Below are positions 1-5,185 of a DNA stretch of 5,186 nucleotides, piece by piece; within the stretch, counting starts at the first letter, position 1; the number at the start of each line of letters is the position of its first letter. The translations under genes and the position numbers were made by a program. The notes beneath the pieces are model-generated. The model did not search any database and was not told where the DNA came from. It saw nothing but the letters and a program-made list of their open reading frames with translations. The stretch is from positions 1-5,186 of the forward strand of contig SXRI01000422.1 in assembly GCA_005793615.1 (NCBI GenBank). Direction: 5' to 3'. Origin of the DNA: Bdellovibrionales bacterium. GTDB taxonomy: Bacteria; Bdellovibrionota; Bdellovibrionia; Bdellovibrionales; JAMPXM01.

Positions 1-1
1 A

Positions 2-24
2 ATGGATGGATGGATGGATGGATG
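2..24. repeat. ATGG tetranucleotide tandem repeat (about 5.75 copies)
   Basis: Five perfect ATGG units are followed by a partial ATG, and the array may continue left of the window. It lies beyond the stop of the binding-protein gene. On the minus strand it reads as (ATCC)n. A 4-bp unit changes the reading frame when its copy number changes, so it would act as a switch if it lies in or just upstream of a coding region. Two plus-strand frames (closing at 54 and at 86) and one minus-strand frame pass through it, so whether it is coding cannot be decided here. Confidence 0.9.
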
Positions 25-49
25 ATCAGCCAGAGCGTCCAAGAAATAC

Positions 50-70
50 CGTAAGTTTTCTCTACTTACG
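50..70 (-). other. small hairpin over the stop codon of the binding-protein gene
   Basis: CGTAAGT (50-56) and ACTTACG (64-70) form a 7-bp stem with a 7-nt loop that includes part of the TAG stop. No T-run follows on the minus strand, so it does not meet the standard for an intrinsic terminator. It could stabilise the 3' end of the mRNA or be chance. Confidence 0.25.
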
Positions 71-1747
71 CAGTGCCGATAGTTGAATGATTTGATAGGG
101 GCTAGCGCGAAAGCCCTTGATTTTAGAGCTGACACCGAAAGTCTGATAGCGCATCAGAAGCGGTACCAAAACCACATCTTTACTGACCAAGGTGAGATTC
201 GCGCGCCGAGCAAGGTCGATTCGTTTGGCGCTGTTGGGATTTAAGCGAATCTCATTGATCAGATGCTCGTAGGCAGAGCTGCGGTAGCGTGAATAATTGG
301 CATCAGGAATGTTGGAAAAGGCGGCCAAGTGGGTGATCGAGTCGTTGAAGTTAGCGGTCTTACCCAGCAAGTATATCTCGGGCGGATCTTTAGTCAGGCG
401 CACTAAAAGACTTTTCAAATCCGTTGGTTCAGTAACGACCTCAAGACCCAGTGTCTTGATCAAGTCCTCTTTGACAGACTCGGCCATTAAGGTATTGACC
501 TCTGAGTTCGCGAACGCGAATCGTATCGGAGTCTTAACAATTTGCCCTTGGGCGATCGCCTTTTTTACCAGTTTTACCGCGCTCTGATCCTTGACCGGCG
601 AATACGGGAGTGCGCCGTCAAGCTCTTTGGGTAGGTAACTGGTCACTGCCCGAAAAGTTCCCTGTAGCTTCGCTTCGATTGCTTTACGATCAACCGCGGA
701 AGCGATTGCACGCCGCCATTCCAGGCGGCTGAACGGTGGTTTTGACAGATTGAAAGAGATATAGAAAATCGTGGTGCTCGGTACGCTCTTCAAAAGTCCC
801 TTGTCACGCATCTCATTGATCGAGGCCATCGGGATGCGGGTCAAAATATCAAGCTCGCCACTTTCAAGTTGGCGAAGGCCTTCGGCTCCATCTTGTACCA
901 GCTTAAAGGTGATCGGGCGATGACCGCGAGGTCGGATTTGCGGATTTGGCACGAGTTCGATCATCTCAGGGGTTTGTGAAACAATCATGTAGTCACCGGT
1001 TACCGGATGCCGGAAACTCCATTTTCCTTTGTTGGCTTCGATCAGGTCTTTTCTTAGCGGCCCCGCCGAAGGCATACTGAGCTCCAATAGGAACGCGGGA
1101 TCAGGGCGTGCCAGTTCAATTCGCAACTCATCACCAACACGCTTCACTCCCAGAGATTCAACTGCGGCCTTGCCATAAAAAATCTCACGCGCATTGGCGA
1201 TGGCCAAAAATGAATCGGCATCGGCACAGGCCACTTTCGGATCCACCGCTCGCCGAAGTCCATAAATAAAATCCTCGATCGTGACCGCGCGACCGTCAGA
1301 CCATTTGGCGCTTTTCTTGATTTTAAAACGATAAATCAGCCCATCATGTGACACTTCATAGGAATCAACCAGGCCTGGCACCAACTTGCCATTGTGATCA
1401 AGCTTAAACAAACCTTGTACAACATTGCGCATGACCGAAAGACCATATTGGTCAACGAGATGAGCAGGATCAAGGGAACTGGGTTCACCCAACAACTGAA
1501 TTCGAATGGGGTCATTGCCGCCGCTGCTTGGCGCAATCGGCTTCACGTAGACATTTTCCGGAGCTTCACTAACGCCCGCGGCCGTCGCTGACGAGCCGCT
1601 CTCCGGAGTCTTAACATCCGTTTCACCAGCGCCACTGGCAACACTTGCTATTTCAACAGACACATTGGCATTGGCACTGGCACTGGCATTGGCAATTCCC
1701 ACAAAGGAAATAAATGAAATGAACAACCGGCTCTTCATCGTCATCAT
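62..1747 (-). CDS. periplasmic oligopeptide-binding protein, SBP family 5 (OppA/DppA/MppA type)
   Basis: Predicted substrate-binding component of a peptide ABC importer, acting in the periplasm. The 561-residue protein is near family size. Residues 4-28 resemble a Sec signal peptide: MKSR n-region, hydrophobic FISFISFVGI, then Ala-rich AxA sites. There is no lipobox cysteine, so it should be soluble rather than a lipoprotein. Residues 29-78 are a low-complexity Ser/Ala/Gly/Pro linker. The SBP_bac_5 fold follows, with typical EPSSLDP (88-94), LVPGLVDSYEVSHDG (122-136), AKWSDGRAVTIEDFIYGLRR (147-166) and FNLSKPPFSRLEWRRAI (332-348). The segment matching the usual GWxADY peptide-amine site reads GKTANF (462-467), with Asn for the usual Asp. 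The start could be 1747, 1744 or 1738 (the last gives MKSR...); none has a strong Shine-Dalgarno sequence. It lies 48 bp downstream of the epimerase gene on the same strand, probably co-transcribed. Murein-peptide binding is inferred from that neighbour; other peptide ligands are possible. Confidence 0.9.
   Translation of the reverse strand: MMTMKSRLFISFISFVGIANASASANANVSVEIASVASGAGETDVKTPESGSSATAAGVSEAPENVYVKPIAPSSGGNDPIRIQLLGEPSSLDPAHLVDQYGLSVMRNVVQGLFKLDHNGKLVPGLVDSYEVSHDGLIYRFKIKKSAKWSDGRAVTIEDFIYGLRRAVDPKVACADADSFLAIANAREIFYGKAAVESLGVKRVGDELRIELARPDPAFLLELSMPSAGPLRKDLIEANKGKWSFRHPVTGDYMIVSQTPEMIELVPNPQIRPRGHRPITFKLVQDGAEGLRQLESGELDILTRIPMASINEMRDKGLLKSVPSTTIFYISFNLSKPPFSRLEWRRAIASAVDRKAIEAKLQGTFRAVTSYLPKELDGALPYSPVKDQSAVKLVKKAIAQGQIVKTPIRFAFANSEVNTLMAESVKEDLIKTLGLEVVTEPTDLKSLLVRLTKDPPEIYLLGKTANFNDSITHLAAFSNIPDANYSRYRSSAYEHLINEIRLNPNSAKRIDLARRANLTLVSKDVVLVPLLMRYQTFGVSSKIKGFRASPYQIIQLSALRK
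1665..1694 (-). repeat. YTGGCA hexanucleotide tandem repeat, five units, coding
   Basis: Plus-strand units are TTGGCA, TTGGCA, CTGGCA, CTGGCA, TTGGCA. Read on the minus strand they encode alternating Ala-Asn/Ala-Ser dipeptides at residues 19-28 of the binding protein, across the predicted signal-peptidase site. Six-bp steps keep the frame, so copy-number change would only lengthen or shorten this stretch and multiply AxA cleavage sites. Confidence 0.85.
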
Positions 1748-1758
1748 TCATTGATGTT

Positions 1759-1773
1759 AGACTTCATAAGTCT
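1759..1773. promoter_or_regulatory. 15-bp dyad between the epimerase and binding-protein genes
   Basis: AGACTT-CAT-AAGTCT is a perfect 6-bp inverted repeat with a 3-bp centre, within the 48-bp gap and just 5' of the binding-protein start. It could be an operator or an mRNA hairpin that sets relative expression of the two genes. No T-run follows in either direction, so a terminator is unlikely. A chance palindrome is not excluded. Confidence 0.25.
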
Positions 1774-1795
1774 TCACGGTAAAGGTTCTTGGAGT

Positions 1796-2797
1796 CTAGC
1801 CCCAAAGTGTCGGTTCAGGTGGACAAATGACACTTCTCTCGTAACTGAGACCATTGTCTCGATCGCGCGCCAGGAGGAGCGGACCATCAAGATCCACAAA
1901 CTCCGCTCTCCCAGCCAAAAGAAACGCCGGTGCCATGGATAACGAAGTCCCCACCATACAACCAACCATGATGCGAAAGCCAAGTTGCTCCGCCTCACGC
2001 GCCATCAACAGTGCCTCGGTCAAACCTCCGGTCTTATCAAGTTTGATATTCACCACTTGATAGAGCCCTCTGAGACGCTCCAGGCCCGCGCGATCATGAA
2101 CGCTCTCATCTGCACATAAGGGCACTGCTGATGGGCCACGTTGGCGCAAAAATTCATCGCGCGCCGCCGGCAATGGTTGTTCGATCAGCGAAAAACCCGC
2201 CTCCGCGCACGCAAATAAATGTTCATCGAGATTTTCCTCAGTCCAACCCTCATTGGCATCAGCAATTAAAGTCGCATGAGGTGCGGCCTCACGAATCGCA
2301 CGAATTCGTTCGAGGTCACCACCTGAGCCGCCGAGCTTCACTTTTAGAATCCGACGATCGATCGCCCTCAAGACACTCGCGGCCATTGCCGAAGGTTCAT
2401 CAAGACTGATCGTGTAGGCCGTGGTCACCGAGCGAGGCGCAGCGACTTCTGCTCGTCGGTACGCGGGAACCCCCGTCAGCTTCGCCTCCAAGTCCCAAAA
2501 GGCACAGTCCAATGCATTTCGAGCTGCTCCGCGTGGCTTAAGCGTCTGTACACTCAGGCGATCCGCTCCTGCCTCCACCGAATCACGAATCGACTCGAGA
2601 GCTTTCACCACGCCATCTACGGTTTCACCATAGCGGGTGTACGGCACGCACTCCCCCCACCCTTGAACTTGGCTGCCATTTACGGTCGCCACAAGTTTCA
2701 CGGTCACGACCACAGCCTCGGTCTTTGAGCCACGTGCAATTGTAAAGCGACCGGCGATCGGAAATCGTTCCACCTCAATTTGCATTTTTGTACTCAT
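1796..2797 (-). CDS. dipeptide epimerase, enolase superfamily (L-Ala-D/L-Glu epimerase-like)
   Basis: Predicted cytoplasmic Mg-dependent enzyme that inverts the alpha-carbon of the second residue of a dipeptide, classically L-Ala-D-Glu to L-Ala-L-Glu in murein-peptide recycling (family of E. coli YcjG and B. subtilis YkfB). Numbered from the ATG at 2797 (333 residues), it shows the N-terminal capping motif GWGECVPYTRYGE (46-58) and the barrel residues: LKVKLG with acid/base Lys154, metal ligands Asp180 (ADANEGW), Glu206 (IEQPLP) and Asp230 (ADES), second acid/base Lys252 (NIKLDKTGG), and the DLDGP motif (302-306) typical of dipeptide epimerases that hold the substrate amine. All key residues are present. 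The frame extends to a GTG at 2827, but the ATG at 2797 has a purine-rich GGAGAAAAGAG upstream, and the GTG would overlap a possible -10 box. It is first of a likely two-gene operon with the peptide-binding protein. Exact dipeptide specificity cannot be told from motifs; other dipeptides are possible. Confidence 0.93.
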   Translation of the reverse strand: MSTKMQIEVERFPIAGRFTIARGSKTEAVVVTVKLVATVNGSQVQGWGECVPYTRYGETVDGVVKALESIRDSVEAGADRLSVQTLKPRGAARNALDCAFWDLEAKLTGVPAYRRAEVAAPRSVTTAYTISLDEPSAMAASVLRAIDRRILKVKLGGSGGDLERIRAIREAAPHATLIADANEGWTEENLDEHLFACAEAGFSLIEQPLPAARDEFLRQRGPSAVPLCADESVHDRAGLERLRGLYQVVNIKLDKTGGLTEALLMAREAEQLGFRIMVGCMVGTSLSMAPAFLLAGRAEFVDLDGPLLLARDRDNGLSYERSVICPPEPTLWG

Positions 2798-2827
2798 CGA
2801 TGACTCTTTTCTCCGCTGTAAGTCCAC

Positions 2828-2857
2828 AATTTAGCATCGCTTCTCGAGTCAGAACAA
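2828..2857 (-). promoter_or_regulatory. possible sigma70-type promoter for the epimerase operon
   Basis: On the minus strand TTGTTC (2857-2852) and TAAATT (2833-2828) are separated by 18 bp. They resemble -35 and -10 boxes only moderately. Transcription would begin near 2822, leaving a short leader before the ATG at 2797. This agrees with the choice of that ATG over the upstream GTG. Confidence 0.25.
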
Positions 2858-2864
2858 GCATCGC
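2833..2864. repeat. AGCATCGC direct repeat in the divergent intergenic region
   Basis: The octamer AGCATCGC occurs at 2833-2840 and 2857-2864, 24 bp apart, flanking the possible promoter spacer of the epimerase gene. Paired direct repeats can be regulator sites, but two octamers may be coincidence. Confidence 0.25.
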
Positions 2865-2884
2865 GCTTTATTTGCGACTATCTG

Positions 2885-2921
2885 GAGACTGTCTCATCTT
2901 GAGGCACGCGCCGACTGGCGC
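2885..2921. promoter_or_regulatory. two adjacent inverted repeats between divergent genes
   Basis: GAGAC-T-GTCTC (2885-2895) is a perfect 11-bp palindrome. GCGCC-GACT-GGCGC (2908-2921) is a perfect 5-bp stem with a 4-nt loop. An alternative pairing of GGCG (2917-2920) with CGCC (2926-2929) is mutually exclusive with the second hairpin. They lie midway between the epimerase gene and the small secreted-protein gene, a normal place for an operator or 5' leader structure. Neither has a terminator T-run. The function is unknown. Confidence 0.25.
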
Positions 2922-2996
2922 AGAACGCCGCTTTGCATTAATGAATTTCACGCTCGTGTCTTAAGTCGAGTCCAGAAGAAGCCGAAAGGTTTTCAT

Positions 2997-3001
2997 GGGA
3001 G
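2997..3001 (+). promoter_or_regulatory. Shine-Dalgarno site that decides the start of the small secreted-protein gene
   Basis: GGGAG is followed by a 5-nt spacer and ATG at 3007, giving an N-terminus of MKTTF. An in-frame ATG at 2995 also has a weaker AAAGG (2985-2989) 5 nt upstream. I prefer 3007 for better spacing and a more typical signal-peptide start, but only four residues are at stake. Confidence 0.55.
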
Positions 3002-3006
3002 TCAAC

Positions 3007-3636
3007 ATGAAGACCACTTTTATGACAACAAAGAGCCTCATCAACACCATCACCTTTAGCACGCCAGTCTCGCAGTCAGTCTCGCTGCCAGTCTCGCTGT
3101 CAGTGGCACTGTCAGTGGCACTGTCAGTGGCACTGTCAGTGGCACTTTCTCTGCTCCTTCTCTTGGGTCTAGCACCTCAAGCCCACGCCGTTTCCGAAGT
3201 GGATCTTCGCAAGAGCTGTGAAGCCAAGCGTGATGCCAACGCGTGTTTTGAAGTCGGAATGTCTGATTTGCGTAAAAACACTCCGGCCACACGCAAGCTC
3301 GCCCGCCGTTCCTTGAAAACTGCGTGCGCAATTCAGAAGAACAAAAAATCGTGCACCAAGACCGAAGCAAAAACCGTAGCCAAAGCCTACCTAGCTAACC
3401 AAGGTCGTATTCCGGCGTCAAAGAGTTCCATCAAGGCACCGAGAATCGCCAATCCTGGAGCGCGGGTTTCAAACTCTCCGCCTCCGGCTTATGAGCCACC
3501 TCGCAATGATCCACCACCGCCACCGGTGCATAGCTACGAGCCCGCTCCACAGATGGCACCACTGCCACCGATGCCACCGCCACCGGGCATGGACATGAAT
3601 GGCTGTCTACCGGGCGATCCCTCTTGCGTTCAGTAG
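3007..3636 (+). CDS. small secreted Cys-paired, proline-tailed protein with a repeat-built signal peptide
   Basis: I do not recognise this 209-residue protein; no function is assigned. Numbering is from the ATG at 3007. Residues 1-61 look like an unusually long Sec signal peptide: a Lys/Thr n-region, then seven tetrapeptide repeats (19-46; TPVS, QSVS, LPVS, four LSVA), LSLLLLLG and a likely cut after AHA (61). The mature part opens with a basic helical region holding two equally spaced cysteine pairs, C71-x8-C80 and C107-x8-C116. The ACFEVG and ARRSLKTAC context resembles one Sel1-like (Hcp-type) helical hairpin, where such pairs form disulphides; this is a weak similarity. A disordered Lys/Ser stretch follows, then a tail with about 20 prolines in the last 53 residues and a closing C200-x6-C207. 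A periplasmic or surface protein, perhaps contacting envelope partners through its tail, is inferred. It is divergent from the epimerase operon and ends 15 bp from the convergent PilT-like gene. Confidence 0.8.
   Translation: MKTTFMTTKSLINTITFSTPVSQSVSLPVSLSVALSVALSVALSVALSLLLLLGLAPQAHAVSEVDLRKSCEAKRDANACFEVGMSDLRKNTPATRKLARRSLKTACAIQKNKKSCTKTEAKTVAKAYLANQGRIPASKSSIKAPRIANPGARVSNSPPPAYEPPRNDPPPPPVHSYEPAPQMAPLPPMPPPPGMDMNGCLPGDPSCVQ
3061..3144 (+). repeat. 12-bp tandem repeat, seven units, coding for the signal-peptide core
   Basis: Three diverged units (3061-3072, 3073-3084, 3085-3096; each ending CAGTCTCG) precede four perfect copies of CTGTCAGTGGCA (3097-3144). Each unit encodes four residues, so copy changes keep the frame. 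The perfect copies give LSVA repeats that form much of the hydrophobic core. Each perfect junction also contains the palindrome CAGTG-G-CACTG, which could promote slippage by hairpin formation. Identity of the last four units at every base suggests recent expansion. Confidence 0.95.
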
Positions 3637-3651
3637 TTTTTTAAGCCGATC

Positions 3652-4986
3652 TCACTCAGAGCGATTCTTAAACTCTTTCACAATTTCATCGAGATCGAGA
3701 TCGAGCTCGGGAATCTCGATACGGCCATCTTTATGAATCCGCATCGAAACTTGAGTCTTTCCTGAAGAGGCCACCTTCGACTTATTAGTGCGCTGTTCAA
3801 TCTCGTCAGACTCGATGCTGGCATCGTCAGGCTCAGGCGCTACCCACTCTGTGGGTGGAGTTTCAACACGAAGGCGCCGCGGTTTAATCTCAGCACCATG
3901 GTTTCTGGGAGCAACCATCGTCAGAGGCACTTCGTCATCGGAATCGTCCGATGGCTCGACGGGAGTAAGCTTCGGAGGAGCGGGATGCTGCCAAGTGGAC
4001 TTCGCATCCAACCACCCTTGATAGCGCTCAAAGGTAAACATTCCCTCTGGTCCACCGGTCTGTAGAATCGACGGCAGTTTACTCACATCACCTTTACGAA
4101 TTATATTGCGGGTCGGATAGGTCCCCATCAAAATCTCACAACAAGGCACCAATAGACGCTCGTCACTACGGTAGGTGAGTTTCTGACTGATCACCGCCAC
4201 CAGGGTATCGGCAATCTGCGCGAGAATCGTTGACTGCCGCTCTGGCGCAAACGACATCATCATCCGGTAAACCGCATCGACCGCCGAGGCCGAATGCATG
4301 GTTGCCAGAACCAGATGCCCGGTCTCAGCCGCATTCAGCGTCAAGCGCATCGCCTCAGGATCACGCATTTCACCAACCACAAGGACATCGGGATCCTCAC
4401 GTAGCGCATCAAGCAGGCCCTGCTCGTAGCTCGGCGTGTGAGCGCCGATTTCCCGCTGGCGAATAAGTGACTTTTTCGAGTGGTGACGATACTCAATGGG
4501 ACTCTCAAGGGTAATGATGTGCCGACTGTCTCGTTCATTAATGGCATCAATGAGAGCCGCAAGAGTGGTGGTTTTTCCGCTACCCGTGGGGCCGGTTAAA
4601 ATGATTAGCCCTGACTCGCGCTCAATGAGTTCACCCAGACAGGGATGAAGATTGCATCCCTCAAGTGAGTTCACGGCCGACGACAGAAGTCGAATCGCAA
4701 AGCCGGTTACGTGATCACTGCGCATGACATTGATTCGACACTGAATGCCGCTGACGGTGCGACAGAGATCCACCGAGCCACGAGAACGAAAGGTCTGCAT
4801 CTGCTCTTCGGTTAACAGCTTAGTGGCGAAGGCTCGAAGTACTGAAGCCTCAACACTCCCCTGCATCCGTTTCAGGCCACCACTAACGCGAAAGGTGACC
4901 GGAGTTTTTGCTTCAAGATGAATATCAGTGGCCTTTTGCTCAATTCCGAGACGGATGATGTCTTCAAGAGACATGGACGGATTCAT
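3652..4986 (-). CDS. pilT: PilT-family type IV pilus ATPase with C-terminal extension
   Basis: Predicted cytoplasmic hexameric ATPase of the type IV pilus machine, of the retraction (PilT) kind. Residues 1-110 form the N-terminal PAS-like domain (ATDIHLEAKTPVTFRV, 19-34). The RecA-like domain has Walker A GPTGSGKTT (132-140, Lys138), an Asp-box region LESPIEYRH (160-168, Glu161), Walker B VLVVGEMRD (201-209, Glu206) and a His box ETGHLVLATMHSASA (221-235). The C-domain retains ISQKL (266-270) and RNIIRKG (293-299), close to the PilT AIRNLIREG motif. The Asp box has Ser162 where most relatives have Asp. PilT proteins are usually 340-370 residues; this has 444. From about 335 there is a Pro/acidic, probably disordered tail, ending in a more ordered-looking stretch (MRIHKDGRIEIPELDLDLDE, 415-434). 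The start at 4986 is supported by GAGGAGG upstream. No other pilus gene is in view. A PilU-like or otherwise specialised paralogue is possible. Confidence 0.92.
   Translation of the reverse strand: MNPSMSLEDIIRLGIEQKATDIHLEAKTPVTFRVSGGLKRMQGSVEASVLRAFATKLLTEEQMQTFRSRGSVDLCRTVSGIQCRINVMRSDHVTGFAIRLLSSAVNSLEGCNLHPCLGELIERESGLIILTGPTGSGKTTTLAALIDAINERDSRHIITLESPIEYRHHSKKSLIRQREIGAHTPSYEQGLLDALREDPDVLVVGEMRDPEAMRLTLNAAETGHLVLATMHSASAVDAVYRMMMSFAPERQSTILAQIADTLVAVISQKLTYRSDERLLVPCCEILMGTYPTRNIIRKGDVSKLPSILQTGGPEGMFTFERYQGWLDAKSTWQHPAPPKLTPVEPSDDSDDEVPLTMVAPRNHGAEIKPRRLRVETPPTEWVAPEPDDASIESDEIEQRTNKSKVASSGKTQVSMRIHKDGRIEIPELDLDLDEIVKEFKNRSE
3688..3705 (-). repeat. ATCGAG hexanucleotide repeat, three units, coding
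   Basis: Three perfect units encode the Leu-Asp repeats (LDLDLD) near the C-terminus of the PilT-like protein on the minus strand. At only three copies it may be simple codon repetition for an acidic amphipathic motif. Confidence 0.6.
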
Positions 4987-4989
4987 GGG

Positions 4990-4996
4990 CCTCCTC
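4990..4996 (-). promoter_or_regulatory. strong Shine-Dalgarno site of the pilT-like gene
   Basis: The minus strand reads GAGGAGG then CCC before the ATG at 4986. The full motif is only 3 nt from the start, but its 5' GAGG sits at a normal 6-nt spacing. It supports 4986 over the next in-frame ATG at 4974, which would lie about 15 nt away. Confidence 0.6.
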
Positions 4997-5023
4997 GCCG
5001 AGAAGAACTCTACCCCGAAGAAT

Positions 5024-5185
5024 CTAACTTATCTCAATTTGAGCCTTCAAGACCAGATCAAAACGATCACTTTTTGCGAACAGGTAAATTGCTCGACGGG
5101 TCATCCTCATGCTCGCGTCATGAGTAACCGAAAAGACATGCAGTCGACCCGCAAAACCGGGCGAGGGACTAGTACTTTGACAGAT
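5024..5185 (-). other. open frame at right edge, possible 3' end of an upstream gene
   Basis: A minus-strand frame is open from the window edge for 53 codons and stops at TAG (5026-5024), 37 bp before the pilT-like start. It has internal ATGs at 5110 and 5104 that could instead begin a 26-28-residue leader-like peptide, without a clear ribosome-binding site. The translated product is not recognised. It may be non-coding upstream sequence; it cannot be settled without the bases to the right. Confidence 0.2.
5033..5043. promoter_or_regulatory. 11-bp palindrome upstream of the pilT-like gene
   Basis: CTCAA-T-TTGAG is a perfect inverted repeat about 47 bp upstream of the pilT-like start. On the minus strand a weak -35-like TTGAAG lies just 5' of it and a poor -10-like TTAGAT just 3'. 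It could be an operator over the promoter, or chance. Confidence 0.2.

Noticed and set aside
2131..2409. Plus-strand 92-codon open frame inside the epimerase gene
   Set aside because: It lies wholly opposite a gene with all catalytic motifs intact, and its product is low-complexity with no recognisable domain.
2798..2827. GTG at 2827 as the start of the epimerase
   Set aside because: No Shine-Dalgarno sequence lies at proper distance, it overlaps a possible -10 box, and the extra ten residues are polar and not part of the family's N-terminus.
3097..3144. The four perfect 12-bp units as a CRISPR array or integration site
   Set aside because: Units are only 12 bp with no spacers and are in frame as coding sequence.
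3056..3370. Minus-strand 104-codon open frame with VPLT repeats
   Set aside because: It is the antisense reading of the 12-bp repeat and the cysteine region of the plus-strand gene, which has the ribosome-binding site and signal-peptide logic.
3637..3642. T-run just after the stop of the small secreted-protein gene, as an intrinsic terminator
   Set aside because: No GC-rich hairpin of useful length directly precedes it; only a 3-bp GGG/CCC pairing is visible.
4918..5127. Plus-strand 69-codon open frame across the pilT-like start region
   Set aside because: It mostly overlaps the pilT-like N-terminus and its ribosome-binding site antisense, with no recognisable product.
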